From contig CAUYUJ010014594.1 of the NCBI GenBank assembly GCA_963575745.1, positions 1 to 64,000 of the forward strand: a DNA stretch of 64,000 nucleotides. Direction: 5' to 3'. This document shows, in pieces, positions 35,220-47,325 of this stretch (its first letter is position 1; every line of letters begins with the position of its first letter). The stretch comes from Prorocentrum cordatum. Its lineage: Eukaryota; Sar; Dinophyceae; Prorocentrales; Prorocentraceae. Under the pieces are notes generated by a model, which did not search any database, was not told the DNA's origin, and worked only from the letters and a program-made list of their open reading frames with translations. Made by a program: the position numbers and the translations under genes.

Positions 35220-36504
35220 CCTTTTCGCTCGAACGAGCGTCTTTTCGCTTGAACGATCCACCCTCGTCTTATCCTCGCGCCTTCAGGCCGACCCGCGGCT
35301 CGAATTGCGTGCAGCTGGCTCGGGCGGCCCAGCTGCCGTGGCGCGGCCGTCATGGCCCTGCACACGGCGCACTGGTCACGCCCCTTCTTGAGGCGGTGGC
35401 CGAGGGGGCAGTGCGAGGCCCGCGGCGCCTCGCCACCTCCGCCCTCGGTTGCTCCAGCTGCTTCCTCGAGCGCTGGCGGCCTCGCCGCCCCGCTTTCCCG
35501 CTGCCGGGGTCGCGGTGGATACGGCGCGGTAGGCCCGCCGCCCCCGCGCCGACGGGCGCGGCGCCCGAGCTCGGCGAGCCCCGCCCACAGGTCCGCCAGG
35601 AGCAGCGTCCGCACGCTGGGCACGGGCGGCATCCTGGAGAGCAGCACCACGGCCAGCTCCACGAGCCAGGCGCCGCGCTGTTTCGCGGAGGCGAAGCTCC
35701 GCGCCACCGCCGCCGTGACCACGACGGGCAACACGAGGAGTGTCTGCGCGAACATGTCTCGGCGGCGCACGCCGCGCCAGCGCCGAAGTGCGACACGAGT
35801 GCGGACCCGAAGACGATCAGCGCCAGCGGCATCGCCTGCTCCGCCGCGTCCTCGTGCGCGACCTCGGCGCCGCGGGGAAGCTCCAGGGCCTCCTTCCCAA
35901 AGTCGTCCAGCTCCGTGCTTGGCTCCGTGCCGTCGTCGCCGAAGGCCTCCTGCTCGGCGAGGCGCTCGGAGCCCCCGGGAGGATCGGCACCATCGCGAGG
36001 GTCGGTACCGCCACGATGGTCATCCTCTCCACGATGATCCGCACCTCCACGAAAATCCACGGCGGGCAGCCCCGGCAGCTCCACCGCGTCCCCGTCCACG
36101 GTGCGGCCCTCCGCCTCGGCTACCAGGAACGGCACGGCCGAGCTGCGGAGCGCCGAGCGCGGCGCGCCGCCCGAGCCGCCGACGGCGGCGGCCGCGATCG
36201 CGGCGGCGGCGGCCCGCGCCCCCAGGGCAGCTGCCGAAGGCTGCGCCGCCCGCATGGCCTCCACCTCGGCCGTCAGCTCGTTGCAGCGCCGTCGCAGGCT
36301 CCGCGCCTCGCGCAGAGTCGCCTGCAGCAGCGCCTCGGATGCGCGGCGGGCTGCCCGCCGACGCCTCCGCCTGTCGACGCTGGGGCCGACGGGGTCCAGG
36401 TCTCCAGCGGCCGCGCCATGGCGACGACGGGACGCGTCCCGTGCGCGCAGGTCAGCTGCGCGCAAGGTCGCAATACGGCAAGACGAGCACGGCTCGAGCC
36501 GCAT
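35220..36504 (-). CDS. Candidate membrane protein with C-terminal zinc-binding motif, one frame break
   Basis: ATG 36504 directly follows the (GAT)n array. Frame one gives MRLEPCSSCRIATLRA, an Arg-rich coiled-coil segment (ALLQATLREARSLRRRCNEL), an Ala-rich and acidic linker, and a hydrophobic segment (MPLALIVFGSALVSHFGAGA) near 35800. Near 35765 the protein-like reading shifts to another frame with MFAQTLLVLPVVVTAAVARS and WLVELAVVLLS, two probable membrane helices, then CPLGHRLKKGRDQCAVC, a C-x3-H-x8-C-x2-C zinc-ligand pattern, and a basic Lys/Arg/Phe-rich segment. Past ~35180 this frame runs on into the 18-bp and 101-bp repeats to 34448. The break may be a mutation, a sequencing indel or a short intron. 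Function unknown. Confidence 0.5.
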
Positions 36505-36507
36505 GGC

Positions 36508-36508
36508 A

Positions 36509-36539
<31 letters not shown>

Positions 36540-36631
36540 CGATGATGAGGATGAGGATGAGGATGAGGATGAGGATGAGGATGAGGATGAGGATGAGGAT
36601 GAGGATGAGGATGAGGATGAGGATGAGGATG

Positions 36632-36694
<63 letters not shown>
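36508..36694. repeat. (GAT)n / (GATGAG)n array
   Basis: Pure (GAT)n flanks a (GATGAG)n core at 36545-36630. It lies immediately upstream of the candidate gene start at 36504. Confidence 0.96.
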
Positions 36695-36695
<1 letters not shown>

Positions 36696-36699
36696 GCAC

Positions 36700-37370
<671 letters not shown>

Positions 37371-37377
37371 TGCTGTC

Positions 37378-37860
37378 ACATTTCCCCGTCTCCTCCTTCT
37401 TCCTTCTCCTCCTCCTCCTCCTTCTCCTCCTCCTCCTCCTCCTCCTCCTCCTCCTCCTCGTCCTCGTCCTCTGTTCATCGCTCCGTGTCTCCTTCCTCCT
37501 GCCCCCTCCCTCTTCATGCTTCCTCATGCCTTTTCCCCCGTCCTCTGTTTCCAGTTTCCTGTCCTTCATTCCCTTTCTCGCCCTCCCTCCTCCTCCTTCT
37601 CCAATTGTTCCTCCTCCTCCTTCTCCTCCTCTTCTTTCTTCCTCATAATATAAGTATTAATATTAGCATTCGTATTCTTAGAAGTATCACAATGATATGT
37701 CTTAGCATTCTTAATATTATCGTTATTTCTCTTCTTCGTAATATCCGTATCCGTTTGCTCCTCCCCAACCTCCACCATTACCTCTTCATCCTCCTCCTCC
37801 TCTTCCGGCTTTTCCTCCTCCTCATCCTCCTCCTCATCCTCCTCCTACTCTTCCTCCCCG
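37378..37860. repeat. Polypyrimidine CTC/CTT tract with an AT-rich island
   Basis: CTCCTCCTC blocks at 37395-37470, 37585-37635 and 37785-37860 bracket an unusually A/T-rich 110-bp island (37640-37755). Confidence 0.85.
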
Positions 37861-37919
37861 CCCCCATTTTTCCATTCGTGTTCATCCTTGATACATGCTC
37901 AGTGTGATCACCACGTGGG

Positions 37920-39600
37920 CTTGGATTGCCAACGCGCCGCTCGGTGCCACTCAACCCGCTCATGGCCAAACAGCACCGCGCGGCAGCGCCCAGCGCCGCT
38001 CTGACCCACTCCGCGCCACGCGAACACGCCGCTCAACACCGCTCAATGCCTCTCTGCGCCACGAAACCCCGCTCAACGCCACTGGCGCCCTGGCGCCGCC
38101 CAACGCAACTCAATTCGGCGGCGAGACCAGAGGGGGAAGTGGGAGGGGGCAGGCCTTCTCAGAAGGCGACGGGGCTTCTCAGAAAGCCCTCGCGTTCTCT
38201 AAAAAGTTCTGCGTTTTCGGAGGAGACTCCGGACACTTCTCTGAAGGCCCAAAGCCTTCCGAGCCCTCTGAAAAAATCCCCCCCTCTGCATCCCCCCTGG
38301 GCCCGCCGCCGATCGATGCCACAGGATCTCCTCGGCGCTGCTCGGCGCAACTCCGAAGCGCATGCCGGGACAGGGCGCACGGAAACGGAAGAAGGACGGG
38401 GTGGGGAACCGCGCGGCATTTCCGGAGGCCGAAAAATTTGGCAAGCGGCCGAGGAGGGCCCCCCAAAAAGGCACCGGTGGCCCCAGAGGACGGTCCAAGA
38501 GATCTGGAGACGGCTCACGCACGCCCTAAGACTGCTCGGGATGTCGCCAGAAAGGAATCAGCATATAACATACGGGTTGGTTCCCTTCACGCTCGCGCCT
38601 CTTCAGGCTCCGACATCCCAAGAAGACTTCAAATGCAAGCGAATATCCCCGACACGGCCCGAGAGACCCCCGCGATAATCCGATTGCGACCCCGGATGGT
38701 GATGAAACGGCGCAAGCGGGCGCCGAGACTGCATCTTCAAGGTCCGAAGCCTCGATGCGGACTAGCCACCTGTCCCGCTGCATAAACAAAACTGGCACAC
38801 TGCTGCGAAGCCTCATTGCTGTAAGAACATTCCTGGAGATGATAACGGGCTTTAACTGTTCGTACAGCATCCAGCGAACGCGCTGGCAGGAAAGATCCAC
38901 CAGCCCGATGGGCAGATGTGGATGAGGGAGTCTCGAATTCCAATCCAAGTCTTCCCACGGGGCGGGAGCGGGATGTTAGAGCGCCCAATACTGTCAAAGG
39001 CGGCGCCATACCACGCAATAGAACATTCGATAATGCTCAAAACATTCAAAATTGACCCACGACAGCTTCCAACATGCCTCCAATAAATCCCACTGCCGCC
39101 CCAACGCGGCGCCACGCGGCCACTGATTCTCCCGCGGGCGCCCCAGGAGGGCCAGCATCCGCCCATCACCGTACTAAAGGAAATTCGCGGAGATTGCATG
39201 ATCCACGCGTCGCATCCAAATGGTTCTGAAACGTCAAAATGGTTCCACGATCGCCCAAAATGTGCCCCGCGAGGCGCCCCAAAGACCCAATATCACCCCA
39301 AGGTGCGGAAGGCGTTTTCTTGGGCCTGACATCACCTCACCAGACATCGCCATCATAATCTCAGTGGGCGAGCAACGACATGTGTACATGCACGCCCTCC
39401 GCGGTCTGGCCTGCACGAACGTCCGCGTTGACGCGCACTCCAGGGGAAGCTAACCGCGTACGTGTGCATATGTTGCTGGCCTCTGACTCAGCTCTGACAC
39501 GCGAACCTCCTGCAGCCCTCGGGACTGCCGCGCTAGCTGGCAGGCTCGCTCAGCCACCAACATCAAATTACAAGTAACATCAACCTGCCATGGCGTAGAA
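37920..39600. other. No confidently supported gene
   Basis: 37960-38100 has CGCTCAACGCC-type short repeats. 38145-38290 has several CTTCTCAGAAGG-type small inverted repeats. A minus frame at 38526-38948 (140 codons, LSCQRVRWMLYEQLKPVIIS) has ordinary protein-like composition but nothing recognisable. It could be an exon. Confidence 0.35.
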
Positions 39601-40159
39601 CGTCGTCTAGACGCGTTCGTTGGCTCTCGCGCGCGCCGCCTCGGGAGTTGATCGGGCCCCGCAGCTCTCACCCCCGAGGTCCAATCTGGGCCTCGCAGGG
39701 CGCGCGCGGACTCTCAACAGCTCCAAACTCACCGCTCTGCATCTCCAAGCGGCCAGCACCTCCCGTCGGCCAGCCCACGCAATTTCGATCTCGACTTGCA
39801 CGCGGCAGGCCCTGCATAGAAACCCTTCTCATCCTCTCGTGCACCTCTCTCGCTGGCGATTCTTCTCTCGCTCGCATCGCGCTCCTCGGTGATGTCTCAC
39901 GTGGCCAAAACGGGGTTCGTGGACCAAGCTCCTCCTCTCTCTCCCTCCTGCTCCGCAGGGCCGGGCGCCGATGGCCTCGAACCCCGCGCTCGACCATTTT
40001 GGCCCTGATGATATACGTCGTGAGCACCGGCGCGAATGATATCGCGGCTGTCAGACTCCACCACCCACTCGAGTTGGAGACAGTCACGCTGGCGTTCAAG
40101 TCGTCGTAGCACCCGCGTCTGCCTGCCTGCCCAGCCAGGCCCATCACCGCCGTGACCTT

Positions 40160-40860
40160 CACCAGCATCTCGGGGCTTGTGAAGCTCGTCACGCCGATGC
40201 TGATCAGGCCAAGCGTCTTCATATGTCTCGAGGGGGCATCCTTATCCATCAGCTCCGTCCAGATGTCGGCGACCTGGTCCTCGCTTACTTTAGAAAGCAT
40301 CAACTCCCCGTCTCTCGCCATGTCCGGATGCCACATCCACTGCGTCTGTAGGTTCGACTCGTCGGACCAAATGTCTACGGATCATGTCCTTCGCTGCTAA
40401 ATCCGCGCGCAGGCCCTGTGCAATGTCATGCTGCTCGTTCCTGAGATTGGCCATCTCCCCGAGTGCGCGCTCGATAGTGGGCCCCCTCGCAGTTCCCGAC
40501 CCCGCGACGTAGAACTCCGACGCTCCACTCGATAGTGCCACCGTCGCGTGCGATGGCGCCCGGTTATCCAGCAGGCGCTGTCCTAGTAGATGCCCTTGAA
40601 CGAGATGCCCTTGAACGCGGAGCCGTTCCCAGCCCCATCGGCGCCCGCGGGCACCGTCGACATGTCGGTCGCCTCCTGGCAGGGGTTGAACATGAGATGT
40701 CCGTCGCGCCCGTCAGGTGCCGGACCAGCCTCATCTGCTCGAGCGGGCTCTTCACTCTCGGGCGGCCCATGGCGCAGCTCCGCCACCTCGCGGACTCCGG
40801 GACGTCCCCGCTGTCGCTCGCCAGGGACTGGGCGAGGCCACCGCGGCGTCGATGCACCAT
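40160..40860 (-). pseudogene. Ty1/copia-type retrotransposon pol remnant (RT end and RNase H)
   Basis: Pieces in successive minus frames line up in the order of a copia polymerase. CAMGRPRVKSPLEQMRLVRH (40765-40705) resembles the end of the RT domain. HATVALSSGASEFYVAGSGT (around 40550) is the classic RNase H 'ALSSxExExYAxxxGxA' box. NLQTQWMWHPDMARDG, then LMLSKVSEDQVADIWTEL and HMKTLGL (40363-40207), matches the RNase H end ('KVxxxxxxADxxTKxL'). At least two frame breaks separate the pieces, and Glu is replaced by Ala in the SSGAS box, so this is a dead copy. An open frame continues from the RNase H end to 39668 with a hydrophobic segment (WWSLTAAISFAPVLTTYII). Confidence 0.65.
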
Positions 40861-41290
40861 AATGATTGCTCGTGCCAGCGGCCCTCAGCTCCCCGAGCTA
40901 CTTCTGCACAGTGATACGGGTTCGGTGCGTCCGCCACCTTCGCGCGCCTCGGCTCGAATCCCTCACCCATATACAAGATGAGCTCCGAATCGGGCAGGAC
41001 GCCGAAGCCCCCCCCCCGCGCCGCCCTGCTCGAGAACGCATATCCTCGAGCCCCGCCTGGCCCCAATCGAAGATGAGGTTCGACCTTGGACCTGGTCGAC
41101 GTCAACCCATCGAAGGTGCTGATCTCCTCATCGCATACCCCCACGGAGATGTTGCCCCCATGGCCCGCGCAGAAGGGGTCCATCTGCGGGCTGCAATTTG
41201 CGCCGCGCGTCATCTTGAGCTCCGCGCAGCCGCACCTCTGGAAGTTCTTTCGAACCTCTCCCTGAACAGCATCGACGCGGCAGGCGCGCC
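40752..41290 (-). pseudogene. Cysteine-containing coding fragment, unknown
   Basis: A stop-free frame reads VRKNFQRCGCAELKMTRGAN, then CSPQMDPFCAGHGGNISVGV and CDEEISTFDG, followed by Arg/Gly-rich and more hydrophobic parts (FGVLPDSELILYMGEGF). It overlaps the copia remnant at its end but does not itself resemble RT. The frame is preceded by a TAG 30 bp upstream of its first protein-like residues. It may be an exon of the same eroded Cys-rich gene seen at 43.7-44.7 kb. Confidence 0.35.
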
Positions 41291-41299
41291 GCGCAGTGT

Positions 41300-42700
41300 C
41301 CTATCCGGCTTCCACTACATCCCAGGCCGCCTCTGTTCACGCGGGGCGGCACTGCGCTGCGGTTCCATGATATTCGCGTGAGTGAGAGGCTACCGAAGGA
41401 GCGCATGCCAATGACGTTATGTTGTCCGCCTGGCCCTCTCGAATCTCCTTCGGCCGTCTCTGGCGCGGGTCGCTGCTCATGAATAGGCCAGCTTGACTCC
41501 CCATAACGCTGGTGTCCCAGCGGAGCCGGCCGCCTCGTAGTCCAGGTGATCCTGGGGCCCTCCTGCCGCGTCCATCCCCACCTCCCTGCCCGGTTCGCCT
41601 CGCATGGTGTAGGGCTGGCGCGCCTGGCATCCTTGCATGCGCCTCAGATGCGCGGGGTGGCGGTGGAACTCCCCGCGGCCCCCGTGGCGCCCCAGCTTCT
41701 GGGCGTGCTGCTGCTCTTTCTCGGAGAGGCGGCAATTCTTGACCTGGGCTCTGCCCTTCAAAGACCTTGCGGGCCCTCGCCGTGCATCTCGCAGTGTGAA
41801 TCGACGAGTTGCCCTCGCATGTAGAGCGTCTAGCAGCGCGACCCTCCGCCGCCGCCCGTGCAATGTCATTCCTAATCCTGACAGCCTCATTCTGGCCCAG
41901 GCCCTGGGGGGGCCCAGGGCACACCAGCGAACGCGTTGCGAACCCCCCGCGGCATCTCCCCGGGCGCCCTCAAGCGCTCGGCCCCGCGCAGTACCCGCCA
42001 TGATCTCGCCGCCCTCGTCGCGCCTGCCGAGGAAGATGCCCTCGCTCGCCTCACCTCGGCCCCAGCTCGGAGCAATCCCTGGCCTGGATTGCATCTGACT
42101 GAGGGGGGCGACCTTGGAGCTCGAACGCCAATCAGAGTTGTGTTCGGGCGGGCGGGCACGTCAAAAGTTCGAGCTCGGAAACCACCGAGGGCGGTAGTTT
42201 CAAACCAAGGTTCGGAAGTTCAGGGGTTCACTTGCCCTGACAGATGTCGGACAAATTTTGGGACACTTGAATAAGCTTGGACCTTTCCAAGCAAATTCTG
42301 GATGTCAGAAAGAATTCGAACGCGCTCTGGGCGTTCGGAACGTCGTCGCCGCCGAACTTGGCCCAAACTTATTTGCGAACTTCGAAGTTTTAACGGCGTC
42401 AGAGCTGAAGTGCATAGAAGCATGTGTCTGGCATGTTTGCCAGTCGTTCTCGATATTATAGTGGGGCCGTTTGCGCCCCCTCAGCCAGATGCAAGGCTTG
42501 GATGCTGCGACCGATGGCCTTGCCGATCTTCTCTGCCCTGCATTTAGCTCGCCCCGCTCTCTCCAGGCGCGCGGCCTCCACTCTTGGCCGCGAGACACGC
42601 GAATGGAAAACCCGCGTGGCGAGCGAGCCAAGGCATGTTTGGGCCTCTGGGTCCAATCTTGAGCTGGAACTCGTCTTCGAGCGCGGCGCGCAGCGGTCGG
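41300..42700. other. Coding-like debris without a defined gene
   Basis: Minus frames contain protein-like patches (VKNCRLSEKEQQHAQKLGRH near 41750, then PYTMRGEPGREVGMDAAGG), but frames change repeatedly and no start-to-stop gene can be drawn. 42110-42460 is lower in GC and carries GTTCGGAAGTTC-type words. Confidence 0.3.
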
Positions 42701-42705
42701 GGCAA

Positions 42706-43140
42706 TTATTCGATCTGCCCCACCGCTTCCTCGATGGCGCCGCTGCTCTGATGCGAAGCCTCGGGGGGCTTCTCTTCCACCGCGCCGCGCTTCCTCCTCT
42801 GCGTTGCCGCCGAGGCGGCCGCCCAGGGCGAGGCCTTCCGGTCGCCCGTCAAACCTAATGTCAACCGAGCCCCAGGCGTGAAGGTATAACCTATCCGCCG
42901 AGTTGACGCGTTCACTCGGGGCCCGCGGACCATCGCCTCCACGACTGTGGCCACGGCGTCCTCTGGCTTCTGCGCCATCGCCAGGACAGTCGCCATGTCC
43001 ACCTCGACCTCGCAGTGAATGAAGGAGTAGCCCATGCTGAGGACAAGGGTGGTCGGCGCGCCCTCGCGCACAGCTGCTCTGCGCGCCCCCTCCTCGCTGC
43101 GCCCCCGTTGGCGCCGCTTGCGCCCATCTCTGAGCGGCAT
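42706..43140 (-). CDS. Hypothetical protein fragment
   Basis: A 144-codon frame reads LVLSMGYSFIHCEVEVDMAT, then VLAMAQKPEDAVATVVEAMV and RIGYTFTPGARLTLGL, ending AIEEAVGQIE. The composition is that of a folded protein. The preceding sequence in another minus frame (AEASTASTGRQDAVPDGGSG to about 43090) looks like its upstream part, which would need one frame break. No domain recognised. Confidence 0.4.
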   Translation of the reverse strand: MPLRDGRKRRQRGRSEEGARRAAVREGAPTTLVLSMGYSFIHCEVEVDMATVLAMAQKPEDAVATVVEAMVRGPRVNASTRRIGYTFTPGARLTLGLTGDRKASPWAAASAATQRRKRGAVEEKPPEASHQSSGAIEEAVGQIE

Positions 43141-43728
43141 GCACGCTGCCTCGTGGGCCCTGCTCTACGCGGGCGTCGGCTGGCAACTGTCCATCCTGAG
43201 ATCGGGCGTTCGCCGCCTCGCTCTCGTCGTCGACTGGCCCCCCGGACCCCCCGTCGGGCACGGCGTCCTGGCGCCCAGTCGAAGCTGTAGATGCCTCCGC
43301 GCTCCTGGACCCCCAAAGGCTTAGCATTCGCGCAACCAGTTTCACTCTCGATGGGACTCTCGATGGGGTTCAGGATCCGCTCCGCCATCTCCTCGTTCAC
43401 AACGCCCCCCCCCCCCGCCCCCATCAGACAAAGCCCCCTGAGTTCCCTTAGCGACGCCACTCGCAGCGACGATCGTCTCGCGCGCACTCCTCGCGACAGA
43501 CTGGCCTTCGAACGGTTGCGCGCGTCGCGCGTCTCCATCTTAATTGTCGCCACGCCGTCCGCGCATATCGTTGCCGCGTCTGCTTGTGCGAGTGGAGGCG
43601 CGCCGCCAAGACAATGGCAAAGCACTCTCGGTGCGAACGCAGGCGGGCGCGCGCCCCTTGCCGAACGCGAGCAGACCGCCACCTCTCGCCCTCCACCGTC
43701 ATGCCTTAGTCTTGGCCGCCTATCACAA

Positions 43729-44690
43729 TCACCAGGTCATGTTCGCGCTGCTCACACTTGTCCGTGATCGTGCACTGCGGGCCCTCCTGTCTCCGTCTCG
43801 CGCGCATCTCCCAGCGTGAATGCGTGGCCCCCTTCGCCATCGCGGTCCATCCGTGGGTTTCGTCTCGCCGTTGCCTCTGCGCGTGCCGATCGACCGCGGC
43901 CGTTCGTTCGCGGTCTTGCCGTCCTCTAAGTCCTGGCATGTTTCCCAGCGCCCCATCAGCTCGTGACCGTTCTCGTTGCAGCACTTATACGGTCCCTGAT
44001 CGTCGCGCCCCTTTCCGCGATAATTCCAGCTGGTCTTGCCTCCGCCTGACTTGCAATACTCACCATCGCCGCAGTTGCTGTCGAACGCGATCGGGCCCCA
44101 GTCCATCGTCACCGGGCCTTATGAAGCCATAACTGCATGCTTCGGCTTCGTGTAGTTGGTGGCCTCAACTTGAACATATTTGCATGTCGTGCCACCGTCG
44201 CGTTCAGCGTCACATGTTCCCGCAATTTGTCGGCGACAATCCCCGTGCTCAAGACTGATTTCATGATGGACTCCGTGACTTCAGCGTCCTAGATACGACG
44301 CCTTTGATCGGGCCGCTCCCCCGCAAAGTCGGAAACCAGATCGCGCTTAGCATGCCTTGATTTTCTCCGGGTGGAGCGCTTTTCGCGATGCCCTGAGCCA
44401 GCATCCTTGAATGTCATTGGCGCTGGCTCGGTGGGCGTCCTCATTTACTCGCGCTCGTACCCCTCAGCGTTCACATTGGATGCTTTTTTCAAGGGCCCAG
44501 CCATGTGATGATCGACCGCCACGCAATAGCCCGAAGGGACGAAGCTCCAGTTCTCCCTTGTGATGCCGTCCTCGTACTTGGAATTATCGTCGATATCTCC
44601 ACTGAATCTTTCCTAGTTGCCCAGCATTTTCGTGTACCTTCGCTGTCGGCCGAGCTTTATTTTCAGGTCGTTGTTCGACGGGTTGTGTTT
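43729..44690 (-). pseudogene. Eroded cysteine-rich protein gene, possibly extracellular
   Basis: Protein-like patches run in order on the minus strand. They are SKYEDGITRENWSFVPSGYC with VAVDHHMAGPLKKASNVNAE (about 44590-44465), DAEVTESIMKSVLSTGIVAD (about 44290), CDAERDGGTTCKYVQVEATN (about 44210), and then GPIAFDSNCGDGEYCKSGGG and GPYKCCNENGHELMGRWETC (44100-43940). Cys spacing and Asn-x-Thr/Ser sites suggest a secreted module. In-frame stops and frame changes separate the patches, so it is either a pseudogene or several exons with unrecognised introns. Family not identified. Confidence 0.4.
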
Positions 44691-44699
44691 GAGTCTATG

Positions 44700-45520
44700 A
44701 TGTGCCCGTCTTATGCTGAGGCTCTATCTGGGTCCTCTGCAGAACGACCACCTGATCCAATGCAACTGGTCTCTGCAATAACTCACCTGGGGTCACCATG
44801 GCGGGCCGCTGGCCTAGAAAGGCTCGAAACTTTCTCTGTCGGGTTTGCGCGAGGTTGCCTGGCCGCGGGGGACCAGGCTCCGCTGCCATGCGGAAGGCGG
44901 TACCCCCTCGAAAATGTGTTGTACTTAAGCCAAGCATCACAACCACATCAATTCTGGCACGTGGAGCACCTGCACAAGAGCCCCCACGGTCGCCGCAATA
45001 TACGGCGCGTTTTGCTCCGACTCGGGCTGGCATTGAGACCCCTCTTTCGCTCAAAGCTAAGGTGAATGCACACCTCAGGTTGTTCAACATGGTTTGCATC
45101 TCGGACCCATCAGTGGGAAACTGTTACACCAATGTGGTCCCGATGTGGCTTCGTATATCTGGGCATGTCCATTGAACAGCACTCATGTGCAAAGAGGTGG
45201 ATGCATCATTACATATCAGTACCTCCTGCCCATCAAGGATTATTGGGGAAATAGCGAGCGCAATGAAAGATATGAAGTTCACGAATGCTGCACATTTGGC
45301 AAGGATCCATTGCTCACAACACACACTGCACGCCAACAATGCTGGCATACGCCTCGCCGTGAAATCAAAAGCTGGTCATAGAGAGGGTGACTCAGAAGCG
45401 GACGCTCGTTGCGAGCGCCGACTGACACCTTTCGGCAGGGAGGGGGGTGCAGGGAGATGGAGTGACAAACGAGAAAAGAGGGAGGACCAGGAACATGGAA
45501 TGGCAGAGGGGCGAAGGGGG
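44700..45520. other. No supported gene
   Basis: Moderate GC. Open frames at 44505-45065 and 45185-45547 (plus) are not protein-like enough to call. Confidence 0.4.
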
Positions 45521-45524
45521 AAAA

Positions 45525-45990
45525 CTAGGTGCGCGCGCCACGTCTGACATCCTACTCGTCTCACCTATAGATTCTCCTTGCGCTGTTGCTGTTTCTGTCC
45601 GCCGATTGGTGTCCTAGTGGGCACCTGGATCCCACGTGACCCCATCGTGGGATGCGCAAACAGAAAAAGGTGAGCGCGAGGTGGCGGATAAGCATGAGGA
45701 TGAGCTGGACAAAAAAAAAATGTGGGGAAGGAGGCGGAGGAGGAGCAGCAGCAGGAGCAGCAGGAGCAGCAGCAGCAACAGCCTGCTGGAGTAAAAGGAG
45801 TGGAAGGAGCGGGAGGAACATGAGGACCAGGGGAAGGCAGAAGAGGGAAAGCTGGGGGCGACAACGAAGAGGAAACAATCGGGTTCACAAGTGTGGTCCG
45901 CGTTGGGGCGAGATCGCCATTCTGAACGACGTGAAAGAAAGGTGTCGTTTCTGAAATGAGGCTAGCGCTGCTGAAGGAACACCATGTTGC
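45525..45990. repeat. Dispersed repeat copy 2
   Basis: Matches the copy at 20781-21215: CTAGGTGCGC, then TCTGACATCCTAC at 45525-45557, and GTTGGGGCGAGATCGCCATT, then TGAACGACG and ATGAGGC at 45902-45965. The interior differs and contains GCAGGAGCAG repeats at 45740-45782. Confidence 0.6.
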
Positions 45991-45999
45991 AGAACCAAA

Positions 46000-47220
46000 G
46001 ACGCTCCGAGTGCACAAGCACATTGCACAAAACAAAATGGAGGAATTCTGCGTGCCTGAAAAAAATATGCGGGAGAAGCGTCGCCCAGCTCGGTGATAAT
46101 CCACGGAGGGTGCTCAAACTGAGTAATCCCAACAGTCCTTTAGGCGTAGGTGGCTGAGAGAATGTGGTCTTCCAACCTTCCTCTTCCCCTTAGGGGAAAG
46201 GTCTGCCCTACCTCGAGCTGGGAAGAACGGAAGGGTGGGACCGGCACCGCTGTTCGACATGACAATTAAGCGAATGCGTCTGAATCCTCACTTCCCTGTG
46301 GACGGCACCGTAGTTCTTGCGAATGATCATGTGCTGGATAGCCTCGCGGTCGGCTCTCAAAGCGGGGAACCAGGGAGGGCGACATAGAACTAGAATGAGC
46401 ACATCTTCAGCGCGCTGTGACCAACGACCCGAAGAAACGTGACCCTGCGACCAAGCGGCCCCGGACCCCAAGAAGCCTCCCATCACGTCCAAGACATGCC
46501 CCCCAAGAGACTCTCGTGGAATCCACCACCCCCGAGTACATCCACTGAGTCCAAGATCGGCGTGCGAGCCCCTCCCTGGGGGGGCTCGCCGTGACTCGCT
46601 CTCTGCGGGTTAAATTCCGCGGCCCCCCTGCGGGAACGGAACGTGAGCAGTGCGGCCAGAGTTGTGCCAGACTCGACAGGTTGAATGATGAATTTATGAT
46701 GTGCAGTCGTTTTTTGATTGAAGAGAGTACGCGAGAGGGCACAAGACCCTTCCGAGGGCCAGTGCCCCGGAAATGCAGAGGACACGGATCGGGAAGCACA
46801 AGACACAAGGGCACCCTTGATCTGGAAGGGCCGACAGACCTTATGATCAAACTCGACTGCAGTGGAGGACAATGAATTTCCATGGAGGATGCATAAGCAG
46901 TTCGCGAAACTTAGGCTTCACAGTGGCACGAATCGTCCGCAGGGTGCATGCGACGTGGAAGACCAGAAGGAGAGGGAAAGATAAGAGAGGACGACAATAA
47001 TGAAGAGAAAGAGACAGGAATATGTAGGAAAGGATAAGGAGGGGGAGAGGGAGAAGGAAGATGAGAAACAGAAAAAGGAGGTTGACATGGAGGAGGATGG
47101 GAAGGAGCTGGAGAACGAGTTTCAACTCGAAGGAATATGATGCAAACATGCTGAGAAGAGTAACAATATGGTGTGCCACACTGACCTTCCTAAGGGATGG
47201 GGGCTTTGAACCGCCCTAAA
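46000..47220. other. No supported gene
   Basis: Ordinary composition. Open frames on both strands overlap without a clear winner. 46970-47110 is A/G-rich. Confidence 0.4.
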
Positions 47221-47227
47221 CAGGGCG

Positions 47228-47325
47228 CCTCCTCCTCCTCCTCCTCGTCCTCCTCCTCCTCTTCCTCCCCCTCCTCCTCCTCCTCCTCCTCCTCCTCCTC
47301 ATCCTCCTCATCCTCCTCCTCGAGG
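47228..47325. repeat. (CTC)n microsatellite
   Basis: CTCCTCCTC with TCG, TTC and CAT interruptions. Confidence 0.95.
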
